Source of the DNA: Odontocerum albicorne
Lineage: Eukaryota > Arthropoda > Insecta > Trichoptera > Odontoceridae
Direction: 5' to 3'
Assembly (NCBI GenBank): GCA_949825065.1
Contig: CATKWJ010000009.1
Location: 186,001 to 250,000, forward strand
DNA length: 64,000 bases
Shown here: piece by piece, positions 45,858 to 59,535 of the stretch
Position numbering within the stretch: the first letter of the stretch is position 1
Layout: each line of letters begins with the position of its first letter
Made by a program: the position numbers and the translations under genes
The notes under the pieces: generated by a model
What the model was told of the DNA's origin: nothing
The model's input: only the letters and a program-made list of their open reading frames with translations
The model's database searches: none

Positions 45858-46669
45858 CTATAACCTGGAAACATTCACAATAGTTTAACAATGAGTTTAT
45901 AATACGTTTACTCTTTCACGTAAGAAAGCATAAAACTATATTCAATGCCTGATATTAGTAAATTAAAATAATCCTGACATGATAATCTTCTTTGTAATTT
46001 GACAATACACAACTTGCTTGTGCTCCCCTGATGACCAGGTAAAAACCTTGAAACCGGTAGCGGTATACTATTACATAAAATGGAATATAAAGCGTTTGAT
46101 AAAACAAATTAAAATTTCTTTAACCTCCACAAAGTTAATGCTTTAACAAAAAATAATATTATAATCTTCTTTGCTAGTGGTGTGTGGAGATTTGTTTCAA
46201 GAGGTCTTTTAAAAATATTGATGATGTTGTATGAACACTAGACACATGCATTACACTACATATAAAGCTTAACGTGTTACTGTCACATATCAGAAGAGTT
46301 TTAAAGGTGTTTATGTAGTTTGTCGGGCCTTGGTAATTTTACTGTTTTTCTTACCAAATATGTTTATCTATACATTTGCAAATGCGTAATAGTACCTTAT
46401 CTAATGTTCACAACCACTTCCTTCCTATAGTTACACTCAACTTATACATAACATACTTAGTTTTTAATATTGTCATTGGCCAATAATAGCGAATTGAAAT
46501 AAAGAGTGAGATACCCCTTGAGGGTGTCTGCTATCTAAATGGTGTTATATATTGTCCTTACAATAAGAACAGAGTTAAAATTTAACAGATGGTATAGTAT
46601 TTGTTCACAATATACAATAAAACCATAATTAAAAACATACACTACAAAAATTCATGTTCATGTAATTAG

Positions 46670-46982
46670 CCCAATGCTGTAAAGCCGAAAACGATAACAT
46701 ACAGTGATGGTGAAGTGAAAATGAAACACAACATTAATACAGAAGCTACTGCAGGACGTGAGGATTCTAATTATGAAAGTCGTCCAATTGAAGTAAAACA
46801 AGTCCAAAAACGCAAGGTAGGTACTTGCAATGTTAGAATCATTTATTTTTCTTTAACAGATTATCAGAACAAATGAAAATAAATTTGTTTTCACTGTCGA
46901 AATTGTCTTTTAGTGACAATTTACAAGTCTCAAGGAGTGGTGGACAGCCTACCGGTGGGGCGGGTTTGCGTTACCATTGAAT
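46670..46982 (+). pseudogene. Broken split ORF, second copy
   Basis: Duplicate of 33,654-33,966 with the same two-base loss and early TAG. Confidence 0.35.
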
Positions 46983-47627
46983 AAAGATAGTTAGTATTTG
47001 TTTTTATACAGGCGTTATGTGTTTCTCTTCGCTGAATGGTGTTATTGTTAAAACAGGAAGAAGTTATCTGGTGTGGAAGGATTTCTTAAGCTGTCGTTGG
47101 GAAATTGTTTTCCCCATTCAGAGATTTTGCAGAGTTCCCAAGAAAGAAGTAAATTCTCTGTAATGGGAGAAAAAGCAAATCTGGCAAGGAAGATATTATT
47201 CACTGATTCAAATTAATTTTCAATGGAAAATGTTTAAGAAAGTATATTTTTGTTTGATTTGTACAGGATTTTTTTTAAATAACATAAAAATGTAATTTTT
47301 CGTATAAAGTAAGTAGAGTTTGAACCAAACAATTGACTTGTTATAAAAAAAATAAGTTATGGAAAAAAGTGTTAAACCTCTATAGTACTGGTGTAACGCT
47401 ATCCCAGAAGATCAGCTGTCAAAATGAACTGAGGTAAAAAGTATGCCTTTTAAAACCCAAAATGTCACTCTATCAAGCAGCGCACACTGATATACTATCA
47501 CCGTGAAGCGGTCAGAGTGAACCTCTAAATCAATAACACGATCAACTCAGAAAAACGAAAATATTGACAAAATAAACCGCATATATTCAATACCTAATGG
47601 ACAGATCAATTCGACAGGAATAACACT

Positions 47628-47915
47628 ATTCCTGAATAATGGCCATGCATTCCTATATCTGATGGAGTATACGCAGTGACTTCATCTTGGCCGTGAACGT
47701 AAGGTATGGAGTATTCGCCAGATACGCGGTGTCTTCTCCTTGAATAATGGCCGTGAATTCCTCTATGTGAAGGAATGTACGACAGTGTCAGGTGATGCTT
47801 TATTGGCAGTTCTTCTTCTTGAATAATGGCCGTGAACTCCTATATCTGAAGGATATACGCCATTCTCTCTCTCTCTCTTTGAATAATGGCCGTCGCTTTT
47901 ATTGACAGTTATACT
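47628..47915 (+). repeat. Hairpin minisatellite, second copy
   Basis: Duplicate of 34,612-34,900. Downstream, near 48,084, 13 bp present at about 35,070 are missing, one of the few differences between the two copies. Confidence 0.7.
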
Positions 47916-48536
47916 CCATAGAAAAACCATAGACTAAAAATTAAATTACAAAATTGAACTGAAAACAATGAATATAGGTGTGTTTTTATTTTAATTATGA
48001 TTTATGACAGGCTGATGTGCAAATTGCGAATTCCCCGCTTGAGAAACAGCCCCATACGTGGATTTTACCGGGTCTTGAACAGTCCGCTGGATGAGTCTAT
48101 TGGTGCGAGTACATCATGTATGATTAATGGAAGAAAGTGCATTAAAAGAACCTTCGTCTGAGAAAATAACGTCCCAATCGCGGTCCAAATTTTCTTTCTT
48201 CCTTAAGGAGTCTTCTATCTAATAATTAGAACAGAGTTGCAATTTAACAGTTCACAATATAAAACAATAATTATTGACATACAATGGAAAGCCAAAAAAG
48301 AAAACGTACAGCAATGGTAAAGTTAATATGAAACACAACATATATTATTTATAGTTAAGGCATTAACATTGTGGAGGTTCAAAGACTCAGAAGCTACTGC
48401 GTGACGTGAGGATTCTAATTATGAACATCGTCCAATCGAAGTAAAGAAGCCGTCAAATGTAAGGTAGGTACTTGCAATGCTAGAATAATATTTTTTTCTC
48501 AGACGTACAAAACAAATGAAAATCCCAAACAGATAT

Positions 48537-49031
48537 CTACTTCCTGGCACTGTCCCAACTCATTGCCTAGGTAGGCTGTTGTGGTCGGCTCTTCTCGTTC
48601 TCAGGCTGTATGTTCGGTTCTGGGTTTCGCTTTCATCTAGGCCATTTCTCTGCAGGATTTTGGAGCATTGAGTCATCCAGGAGTTCTTTGGTCTTCCTCT
48701 GGACGGCTGTCGAGCAAGATCCACTGACATTGCCTGATTTACCGTATAGTCTGGTGGTCTCCGTCTTATGTGCCCGTACCATCTCAGCTGTCGCACTTCC
48801 AGCTTACTGGTAATGTCAGTGATTCCCAGGCTACCACGAATGTGTGAGTTCCTAATTTTATCTTTCAGTGATACTCCTGCCGACCACCTAAGCATTCGCA
48901 TTTCTGCTGTTTCAAGTTGCCTAGAGTAGGAGCTGTACATAGTCCAGCATTCTGAGCCATACATAATTGCGGGTCTAATGATAGTCTGGTAAACCTTTCC
49001 TTTCAGTTTTATAAGCATTTTTGGGTCACGA
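48537..49031 (-). mobile_element. RTE-type element, second copy
   Basis: Duplicate of 35,534-36,028 with its target duplication (48,521-48,536 and 49,032-49,047). It was copied with the segment, not inserted anew. Confidence 0.85.
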
Positions 49032-49847
49032 AATCCCAAACAGATATATAAAACAAATTTGTTGTCTTTGTTCAAATTAACCTTTAAAGTGACAATTTAC
49101 AAGTCTCAAGGAGTGGTGGTCTGTCTACCGATAGGGCGGGTTTGGGTTTTAATTGAATTAGGGTGGTTGGTATTTGTTTTTATACAGGCATAATGTGTAT
49201 CTTTTCACTATATGATGTTAATGTTAAGACAGGAAACATTTGTGTGGTGGGTAAGGATTTTGAAGTTGTCGTGGGGAGATTGTCATCCCCACTCACACAG
49301 CTCGCATCATTCCTAAGAAAGAAGTAAAATCTCTGTAATAGAAGAAAAATAAGAATAAGGTAATGAAGATTATATTTCCATGCCATAAATTGTAATTAAA
49401 AATAAGTTTGACGGCCCCTTAGTTTTTTTTTTGTTACAGCAATCTTTTTCATTCAATCTAGTCCTTTCATTCTGTTGCAATTTGTGTGGCTACTCAGATC
49501 AACCCACCGACTGCATTTTGAGGAGCTGTGAGGAAAGTATTTTCTGAAAATAGGGAGGAGCTTCATACAGCTATCCACCGAACTACCTTCTGTCCAACTG
49601 ACCATCCTGACCTTGTGGCGGCCAGGGATACTTTTACAACTTTGTCCAATTTTTGTAATAAATGGTGACTTTTGTAATCTTCAAAAGACTTCTGTAGTAT
49701 AAATTATTTAAAAAAATATATTGTTTTTTATTTCCCATCTTCCCATTTAATCCAAATTTTAACATTGTGGTATTTAACCTGTCGGTACCACCACTATCTT
49801 CTTCATACTCCAGTGTGACATATTTTCTTTATTTAAAGTATTTTTGT

Positions 49848-50221
49848 AATCCAATGTATGAGAGATGCGAAGAGAATAATCTGAGAATGAATGTTGCCAA
49901 ATACAAAGTGATGGTGATACAAAAGAGTGAAAGGAAAAGCAATTACAATATAAGAGTTAAGAGGGATAACAAACGGCATGTGGAAAGAATGAATGAAGAA
50001 AAATTAACAAAACAGATATATAGTATCGTGCAAATGTGAGAGTATTGTTGGATCAAGTAAATTATATTCTGAAAGAATATGTAGAAAATCAGAGAAATCA
50101 AAGAAGTTATAGAAGAAGGTGTATGGATGTAGAAGAGGCTAAGGATGTGTGCCGAGATAGGAAGACCTGGCACTCTGACTATACTGACAGGGAAATGGCA
50201 TTATGGTATGTATGTTTGTAA
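49848..50221 (+). pseudogene. Non-LTR RT fragment, second copy
   Basis: Duplicate of 36,845-37,218, same frameshift. Confidence 0.65.
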
Positions 50222-50659
50222 TCCGGGGTTGTTGAAGTCCTTTCCTAGCTTCTGGAATCTAAAAATATTGCTAAAACACCCACTGCGCCGTCCTTGTAGA
50301 ATTTACTTACTTTTATTTTGAAGTATCGCTCCAGTTGTATAGTTTTGATCTCAACTCAGACAATTATTTTTTAAAATATTAAACAGTATAACGATAAGGA
50401 ACATATCTTTGAAATAGCACCAAAATGTTATTTTTCATCAAATTTGAACCAAATAATTTGATTTTAGCATAAATCATGGAAAAAAGCGTAAAACCTTTAT
50501 TGTACTGATGAAACGGTGATTGCTTCCCAAGCAGATCAACTGTCAAAATGAGCTGAGGTAAAAAGTATACTATTAAAAATCATAAAATGCCACTTTATCA
50601 AGCAGTGCACAATGATATACAAATAATCACTGTGAAGCAGTCAGAATGAACCTCTATAC

Positions 50660-53600
50660 CAGGGGTTCCCAACCTTTTTGTACTCTAGAGCACATTCTAA
50701 AATATCGGTAGGGTGGCGGGCACCACCTATTTTTAATCGACAAACTCCTTCCATAACTTCTCATTTTCCCATAATTTATTTTCTTATATTATATTCATAA
50801 TTCATTAATAAATAATAAACAAAAATGTTTCAAAATAATAAAATTATTATTCAAATTGCATACACACAGAGAAATGTATTTACAAAACGTAAACAAAGTA
50901 AACACAAATACAAAGAAAACATTTTATAAAAAAATATAATATCAATATGTCAATGTGATCTTTGGCATTGCATATCATTGGCATTGGCCAGTGCCTCATA
51001 CTCATAATTAGGAGAGTATGACGATAGCAGATAATCCTGTTAGCAAACAATCATAAAGATGCTCATCGGTGAGTCGAGATCTATATCTTGATTTTATTCA
51101 GTTCATGTTTGAAAACAATGTGTAGCATAAATATGTCGAACCGAAAAATTATTCAATTTTATATGCCGCTTTTTTCAAAAATGGGAACTTTTCTCTGTCC
51201 ACTCTATTCCAAAAGTCCTCTGATATTAAGGATTTTAGCCAAATATCATTCTTAAGGTCCAAAATTTCTAACTCTAGTTCTTCGGTCTTACCTTGAACAA
51301 AATCTGCAATACATGCGGCCATTTCCATTACATTTATTTGGTAAGTAAAAGGATTGATACAGAAGGAAACAATTGCCTCAATATGTGTAAACTGCAAAAA
51401 TCTCTCTTCAAACTGTTTTTTTAACACTTGAAGATGCTTAATAAATAATGACCCGTTTAATTCATTGTTACCTAGCACTCTCTTCATATGTGGGAAATGC
51501 ACGAGAGAATTGATCTGCAGATGTGATACCAACAAATCCAATTTAGCTTTAAATGAAAAGCTTATCATTTCAGCTATGTTTTTGTCTTTCCCCTGCAACT
51601 CCAAATTTAAAGAATTCAATTTTTCCATGATGTCTGTGAGAAATCCCAAATCAATCAGCCAGCGAGAGTGCTAGTCAGCTAGTTCATCATAATTTCCCTT
51701 TTAATCGTTTATAAATGTTTTTATTTCTTCAATTAAACTCCCAAATCTTGTAAGAACCTTTCCTTTACTGAGCCAACGTACTTCAGTATGCAGAATAAGA
51801 TCATGTTCTTTATCTTCAGTATCTTCTAACAGGGCCTTGAAAAGTCGGTGTTGCAAAAGAGCTGCTCGAATAGAATTCATTATTTTTGTAACTATTTTCA
51901 TAACGTGTTCAAATGGCAATATTTTACAACACAGAGCTTCCTGGTGGATAATATAGTGGTAGGACATAAAGTTTGAAAATTATTCATCCTTCTTGCAGAG
52001 GGCAATAAATCCTTTGTTTTTACCTACCATTGCTGATGCCTCATCGGTGGTTATCGCAGACAGCTTGTGCAATGGCATATTTATTGACTTGGCGTATGTT
52101 CTGAATGTATTATAAATATCCTCACCCTTTGTCTGTCCTTTCATAGGTAATATTTGCAACATATCCTCTTTTACTGTGAAGTTACTAAATACCATTCTCT
52201 CTATAACTGCTAACTGTGCGGTGTCTGATATATCTGTTGACTCGTCAAATTGTAGCGAGAACCAGTCACATATTTCCGAGTCAGTCTTTAACTGAGTTTG
52301 TATGTCTGTTGAAATTGCATGTATTCTTCTTGTGACGGTGTTATTTGACAACTGTAAGTCTTGTATTGCTGAGACAATCTCACATTTGTTAGAAAATCCA
52401 TCAAACAAACAATCGGCACCAGTCAAAAATAGTTCTTTAAACAACTCACCATCAATGAAAGGTTTCTTCTTTTTTGCGAGCATGTGAGTAATTTTGAAAG
52501 AAGCAATGGTGGCCTTTTTAGAATTTTCCACATGTCTAGTGAAAACAGTCTGTTGTGCAGTTAGACTTGATTTTAGTTGACATAATTTTTTCTTTCTTAC
52601 TTTAAGTGGATAATTCACATCAAAAGTGGCATGAATTGTCTGAAAATGTCGTTCAACATTATGTTTTTTCGGCAGTGCAATACTACTACCACACAACAAA
52701 CAAACGCATTTATTTTTCAAATTAACGAAACAATATGATTCCTCCCAGTCAGTGTTAAAATTATAGGTTCGTTGTCTTTTACTCGGTCCACTCATTTTAG
52801 GACTAAAAAAATAAAAAATAAATAGTAATTGAACTACAATATAATATCAATGTTATAGCGCACGTCTGTTCTACATTATATGCATAAATGTATTATAACA
52901 AGGACTATAACTATCCCCACAATCATAATAGATTATCGCTTATTAATATAATAGATTACGCACCTCGCTTTTAGCCCGTTAAAAATTTTCAGAAGGAATA
53001 TCAAAACTCCTAATTCGTGTTTCGTCAGACGAAGATGTCTCCTAGCTAACTGTCGCGACCCGAACGGGGCAGCAATCGCAATCACAATGACAACAACGCG
53101 GTTCCAGGCGGGGAATGCTATTTGCACATCACTCCTTGTACACGCCGAAAACCCGAAGTGAGCCGATGATCGCCGAAGCAATCGGGACGGTACGAGCCCG
53201 TGACTATTGTCAGTTTGGCTGTCGGGGCCATGCTTATTGCTTTCACTGACAGACAGAGCTGTCAGAGTCATGTGCCATGTGTTTTGGCGCCTTCGGCGTT
53301 CATCGGCTCAGTTCGTGGCGTTCGTTCACTTCGGGTTTTCTGCGTGTACAAGGAGTGATGTGCAATTAGCACTCCCCGTTCCAGGCTAGCGTGAAGAGTG
53401 CAGTCTGGCTCGCCGCTAGACAAGTTGCGACAAGTACTGTCAGCAAAGGAACCACTCATACATACAATATCGCAAACATACGAACGTATTTAATAAACCT
53501 AGGCACCCAAAAAAATTAAAACTCTAACAAATAAATAAAAATAATTCACATTTTTAATTAATGTTTATGAAAAAATTCTGTCTCTGTCGAATAGTGGCGG

Positions 53601-53661
53601 GCACATACGAATCGTTCCGCGGGCGCCATGGTGCCCGCGGGCACGGGATTGGGAACCTCTG
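50660..53661 (-). mobile_element. hAT transposon 1, second copy
   Basis: Duplicate of 37,657-40,658 with the same ends and flanking CTCTATAC/CTCTAAAT. Inverted repeat arms at 53,104-53,179 and 53,291-53,385. Confidence 0.88.
51149..52795 (-). pseudogene. hAT 1 transposase, second copy
   Basis: Same 549-codon frame with the same three stops as 38,146-39,792; no compensating change seen. Confidence 0.82.
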
Positions 53662-54332
53662 CTCTAAATGAATAAAATAATGAATTCTTAAATACAGAAA
53701 AAAACTAAAATAGACATAAAAATCACCAACAATCAATACTGTTTTGACACTTTTCGACAAGAATAACACACTCTTCTTCCTGAATAATGGCCATGCACTC
53801 CCATATCTGATGGAGTATACGCGGTGTCTTCATCTTCTTAATAATGACCATGAACTTCTAAGCATGGAAAAACGTCAGATATGCGGTGACTTATAGACAG
53901 TTTACACTCCATAGAAAAAATCATAGATGCAAATTCACCCTATTTAGCACACATTGCTTTAATTTTTTTTTTTCCGTAATTCCTTGGAAAATTTCCAGAA
54001 AAAAAGCACATTCAAGACATGAATTCTTTAAAAGTATCAATGCTAAAGGGTTACATAGTAAAACTTTGCTGCCAATAATTCATGCTGTTTTATTATAATA
54101 AAAATAATTTTAATCCAGCCGGTGTGCAGAATAGCACAACATAACACAGGCAATAGCACAACATAGCACAATTTAAAAAAATCATACGAAAATAGTGAAA
54201 CAACAAATATAACACCGGAAAAATTATTTCAAAAGTAATAAAAAATAGTAGTGACAAAATAAAAAATGTAGTTTTACTGTAGCTTTCTTGAAAAATGAAT
54301 TTCTTGATAATTTTAATTTAAAAAAATGCAAT
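53662..54332. repeat. Unit E left flank with hairpin minisatellite
   Basis: Duplicate of 40,659-41,329, monomers at about 53,768-53,893. No gene. Confidence 0.55.
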
Positions 54333-55772
54333 TCTACAATGGAGTTTGAGTGTTTCTCAACACTATGAGTCCTTGCATAAGATATTAAATAACCTTTTTC
54401 TAAGAATGTCTTCGCGCAACTTCCACAGCTTTAAGGGCTCTTATCCAGCATGAATCCTTAAATGGTCTATTCAACTTCTATTGTTTGAGACTGCTTTCTA
54501 CACTGTCCACAACTGTAAGGTTATCTCCACGATGACTCATTTCATGAGAATTTCAATGGTCTTTTCGTAAGAATGTCTTATCACATTGTCCACAGCTGTA
54601 AGGCTTCTCTCCACTATGACTCCTTTCATTAAATTTTAAATAATCTTTTCGTAAGAATGTCTTATCACATTGTCCAGAGTTGTAAGGCTTTTCTCCACTA
54701 TGAATCCTTTCATGAGAATTCAAACAATCTTTCCGTGAGAAAGTCTTATCACATTGTCCACACCATAAGGCTTCTCTCCACTATGAATCCTTTCATGACA
54801 TTTTAAATAACGTATTTGTGAGAAGGTTTTATCACAATGTCCACAGCTGTAAGGCTTTTCTCCACTATGAATCCTTTCATGACATTTCAAGTCACCTTTT
54901 CGTAAGAACGTCTTATCACATTGTCCACAGCTGTAAGGCTTCTCTCCACTATGAATCCTTTCATGATATTTTAAATTATCTATTTATGAGAATGTCTTAT
55001 CACATTGTCCACAGCTTTAAGGCTTTTCTCCACCATGAATCCTTTCATGAGAATTCAAACGATCTTTTCGTGAGAATGTTTTATCACATTGTCCACAGCT
55101 GTAAGGCTTCTCTCCACTATGAATCCTTTCATGATATTTTAAATAACCTATTTGTGAGAAGGTTTTATCACAATGTCCACAGCTGTAAGGCTTTTCTCCA
55201 CTATGAATCTTTTCATGACATTTCAAGACACCTTTTCGTAAGAACGTCTTATCACATTGTCCACAGCTGTAAGTCTTCTCTCCACTATGAATCCTTTCAT
55301 GATATTTTAAATAATCTATTCGTGAGAATGTCTTATCACATTGTCCACAGCTGTAAGGTTTCTCTCCACTATGAATCCTTTCATGATGTTTTAAATAGCA
55401 TTTTCTTGAGAACGTCTTATCACATTGTTCACAGCTGTAAGGCTTATCACCGCTATGAATCCTTTCATGAGAATTTAAATGGGATTTTTGTGAGAATGTC
55501 CTATCACATTGTCCACAGATGTAAGGCTTCTCTCCACTATGAATCCTTTCATGATCTTTTAAATGGAATTTTCTTGAGAACGTTTTATCACATTGTTCAC
55601 AGCTGTAAGGCTTATCACCGCTATGAATCCTTTCATGAGATTTCAAGTCACCTTTTCGTAAGAACGTCTTATCACATTGTCCACAGCTGTAAGGCTTCTC
55701 TCCACTATGAATCCTTTCATGATATTTTAAATTATCTATTTATGAGAATGTCTTATCACATTGTCCACAGCT
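54333..55772 (-). pseudogene. Extended 3' finger tail of gene E
   Basis: As the gene D tail but 756 bp longer: 54,886-55,641 and 55,642-56,397 are tandem copies, exactly nine 84-bp fingers. Because the duplicated piece includes the TAA, seven well-kept fingers (55,017-55,646, 209 codons open) now lie downstream of the stop in the same frame as exon 3, separated by two stops (TAA at 55,773-55,775 and TAA near 55,742). Confidence 0.8.
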
Positions 55773-56821
55773 TTAAGGCTTTTCTCCACCATGAATCCTT
55801 TCATGAGAATTCAAACGATCTTTTCGTGAGAATGTTTTATCACATTGTCCACAGCTGTAAGGCTTCTCTCCACTATGAATCCTTTCATGATATTTTAAAT
55901 AACCTATTTGTGAGAAGGTTTTATCACAATGTCCACAGCTGTAAGGCTTTTCTCCACTATGAATCTTTTCATGACATTTCAAGACACCTTTTCGTAAGAA
56001 CGTCTTATCACATTGTCCACAGCTGTAAGTCTTCTCTCCACTATGAATCCTTTCATGATATTTTAAATAATCTATTCGTGAGAATGTCTTATCACATTGT
56101 CCACAGCTGTAAGGTTTCTCTCCACTATGAATCCTTTCATGATGTTTTAAATAGCATTTTCTTGAGAACGTCTTATCACATTGTTCACAGCTGTAAGGCT
56201 TATCACCGCTATGAATCCTTTCATGAGAATTTAAATGGGATTTTTGTGAGAATGTCCTATCACATTGTCCACAGATGTAAGGCTTCTCTCCACTATGAAT
56301 CCTTTCATGATCTTTTAAATGGAATTTTCTTGAGAACGTTTTATCACATTGTTCACAGCTGTAAGGCTTATCACCGCTATGAATCCTTTCATGAGATTTT
56401 AAATGGATTTTTCTTAAGAACGTCTTATCACATTGTCCACAGCTGTAAGGCTTCTCTCCACTATGAATCCTTTCATGATGTTTTAAATAGCATTTTCTTG
56501 AGAACGTCTTATCACATTGTTCACAGCTGTAAGGCTTATCACCGCTATGAATCCTTTCATGAGAATTTAAATTGAATTTTTTTGAAAATGTCTTATCACA
56601 TTGTCCACAGCTGTAAAGCTTCTCTCCACTATGAATCCTTTCATGATAATTTAAACCACGTTTATTTGAGAATGTCTTATCACATTGTCCACAGCTGAAA
56701 GACTTCTCTCCCCTATGAATCCTTTCATGATACTTTAACATGTTTCCACAATGTTCAAAGCCATGAGAACCATTTTCACTGCTTTTCTCTTGACTAAATT
56801 GGTTGCTCATATCACCTGAAT
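55773..56821 (-). CDS. C2H2 zinc-finger gene E, exon 3 (11-finger array)
   Basis: Identical in protein to gene D exon 3: eleven fingers and the HGGEKP-stop end. Acceptor before 56,821, phase 1. Product 495 aa with exons 57,121-57,375 and 59,678-59,861. The array upstream of the stop is not lengthened by the nine-finger duplication, since the stop was copied too. Confidence 0.76.
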
Positions 56822-57120
56822 CTAAAAATATATGAAAATTAAGGAAAAATCGCTAAACTATTGAAGGGTTAAAAATATAGATTTTTGTTATAAAGCATTT
56901 CTCAAATTTGAGTTCTTTGAGTTATACAACAATTAACTTGTAAAGAATTGTTAACATAGAAAAAAATTTACAGGGTAAAGATAAAAACATTTTAACTTTA
57001 TTATTTTTGCTAAGGCTTAACTTGAATCCTATTTCAAACCAAATAAACAAATTATGTTGATCTGAATTTAATGAATAAGCAAAAACTTATTCAGATTACA
57101 ATTAAAATAATTATACTCAC

Positions 57121-57375
57121 TCGTTATTGCATGCGTGTCAGAAACATCAACAGTCTCTGTGTTACTGTCCCGAGCACATTCCTTCTTTATATCCGCTTCC
57201 TGTATGTCCATAGCAAAATCAGGTAATACTGGTGCAGTATCCTCTTCTACATTTTCTTCTTTTATGAAAAATTCTGAACAAGTTTCCAATTCCAAATCAT
57301 AGGATTGCCTTTGTGAACTCATTACTGAGGTAATTTCTTTATTGAATATATCATAAGATGGCTGGGCTTTAATAT
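57121..57375 (-). CDS. Zinc-finger gene E, exon 2
   Basis: 255 nt, same splice sites and phase as D; no difference from D noted in the protein (module 2 with FIKEE and EADIKKECARD). Confidence 0.65.
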
Positions 57376-57562
57376 CTATAAAAAAAATATACAAGTTCAA
57401 ATCTTCTGAAGTCATAAAACAAATAGATAATATATTATCAACAACTCGAAACCCCATTTCTTTGTCTTTCTGTTAATAAGTTTGAACTGACAATAAGGGC
57501 AACACAGCACTACAGACCTATCTTATCTTAATATGGCATAACTTTTTAGCTACTATTATGTG

Positions 57563-58858
57563 ATAAATATTTCTTACAAGATTCTGTCAAACATATTGTG
57601 TGGTAGGCTTGCGAAATACTCAGAGGATATCATTGGACAATATCAAACAGGGTTCCGAAAGGGCAAGTCCACGACTGATCAAATATTCTCCTTGAGACAG
57701 ATATTGGAAAAGACAGTAGAGTTCAACGTTGACACGTACCACCTCTTCATAGACTTTAAGGCTGCATATGATACGGTAAATAGAGGAAAGCTATATAGTG
57801 CCATGGACGAACTTAATATTCCCAGGAAACTACTAAACCTAATAAAGCTCACAATGGCCAACGTTGAATGCCAGGTTAGAATACAACAGGATTTGTCTGA
57901 ACCCCTGAGAACTTTTAATGGACTAAGACAGGGAGACGCACTTGCCTGCATATTATTTAATTTGGTGCTGGAAAAGGCTGTCCGAGATGCAGGTATTCAA
58001 ACCACTGGTCATATTTTCAACAAGTCCGTGCAGCTACTCGCTTATGCTGATGATATTGATATCATCGCACACTCTGTAAATGATCTGAAGTCTGCCTTTA
58101 GAACCCTGGCCACGTCAGCTAAAAACATGGGACTGATTGTCAACGACACAAAGACAAAATATATGCCAATAAATTCACGCCAGAGCCCTGCCAACATACA
58201 GATTGATGATTGTACTTTTGAAACTGTCAGCGAGTTTGTATATCTTGGCACTATGGTAACAAACAACAATAATATGTCCACCGAAATCAAATGAAGAATA
58301 GTGGCAGCAAACCGGTGCTACTATGGCCTACTGAAGCACATGAAATCTCGTCACCTTACAAGAAAAACTGAAGCTCATGAAATCTCGTCCTTCTTTATAA
58401 GACCCTCATCCGACGTGTACTCACATATGGCTCGGAATGTTGGACAATCAGTAAGGTCGATGAAAAGGCTCTAGAAACGTTTGAAAGAAACGTGTTGAGC
58501 AAAATCTATTGCCCAATCTGTGACAGCGGAGAGTGGCGTATTAGGTACAATCACGAGCTCTATGATCTGTACAAGGATCCTACTGTTGTGAGGGAGATTA
58601 GAGTTGGAAGACTGAGGTGGGCCGGACATCTTCAGAGGATGGGCGAGGGCGAGATCCCAAGGCGAATCATGGATGGTACGCCGGTGGGGCGGAGAGCAGT
58701 GGGAAGGCCGAAACTCCGATGGCTGGATGGAGTAGTGAGGGATGCAAACAACATCGGTATCCGGAACTGGCGTAACGCTGCACAGGACCGTCAGTCATTG
58801 GGGCAAGCTCTGCGGGAGGCCAAGACCCGACCTGGGTTGTAGAGCCATGGATGGATGG
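57563..58858 (+). mobile_element. RTE-like element in gene E intron 1
   Basis: Complete form of the insertion, with ATTATGTG at 57,555-57,562 and 58,859-58,866 and an (ATGG)n end. RT palm frame open to 58,294 (244 codons), then TGA in ATCAAATGA; B has ATCAAACGA. C-terminal part open at 58,492-58,842 (RWAGHLQRM, GRPKLRWLDGV). It shares with B the partial internal repeat near 58,330-58,390. Confidence 0.85.
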
Positions 58859-58866
58859 ATTATGTG

Positions 58867-59535
58867 ACTCAAGAAGATTATTAGGTCGAATGCTCAAGAA
58901 GATTGATGGTGCAGTTAATATATGTAATAGTTCAGAGTTAGGGGCAGAAGAAAAATTAGGGCGATGATTTGGTTTTAGTCAGCAGAATGACCTTATATTT
59001 TATGGTCTTCAGATGATATTCATTAATTTCTTAACAGTTTCAATACCAAGCACTGAATTTTCCACGTATAAATCAGTATCGCACAGGTCAGCTCGGCTAT
59101 ATAAGCGTTAATAATGTTGAGCTTATATTACCAATTCGACACATGGTTCTAATTTTTTACAATAAGTATAGATACTGCCATCTCTGTAGTAGATCATGAA
59201 TATTTTTGTCCCTTGTTCTGATAAATTCTGATCCAGATATTGTCATTTTTCTTAAGTGATCCATTTGACAACCATTAGTGATACAATATTTTTTGGGCAT
59301 AAATTTATATAATGAACGAAATGAAATTTGTGCATTGCGTTTCCTATTCTACAGTTTTTAGTGTAGTGATAACTCTGAATTCAATTTAGAGACAAGAAAA
59401 TATCATTGAATTTAATCAAAATGATGTATACAACATAACAGAACATCAACATACCGTGATTAATCAACTTTTTACTTATTATAATGATTAAAATATTTTT
59501 CAAAATTAAAATGTCAAAAACATTCTGGTCTAAAA
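58867..59535 (-). other. Gene E intron 1, upstream part
   Basis: Noncoding, matches 16,585-17,253. No supported exon. Confidence 0.45.

Larger units (their letters stand above)
48213..50651. repeat. Diverged unit flank, second copy
   Basis: Duplicate of 35,210-37,648, including the relic of the split ORF, and containing the two retroelement pieces listed separately. Confidence 0.55.

Noticed and set aside
54818..56575. 585-aa plus-strand ORF, and similar ones at 13,593-14,474, 30,038-30,994 and 41,815-42,816
   Set aside because: Exact antisense shadows of the finger arrays with 28-residue periodicity; the minus-strand frame has C2H2 ligands and linkers, this one has no known fold.
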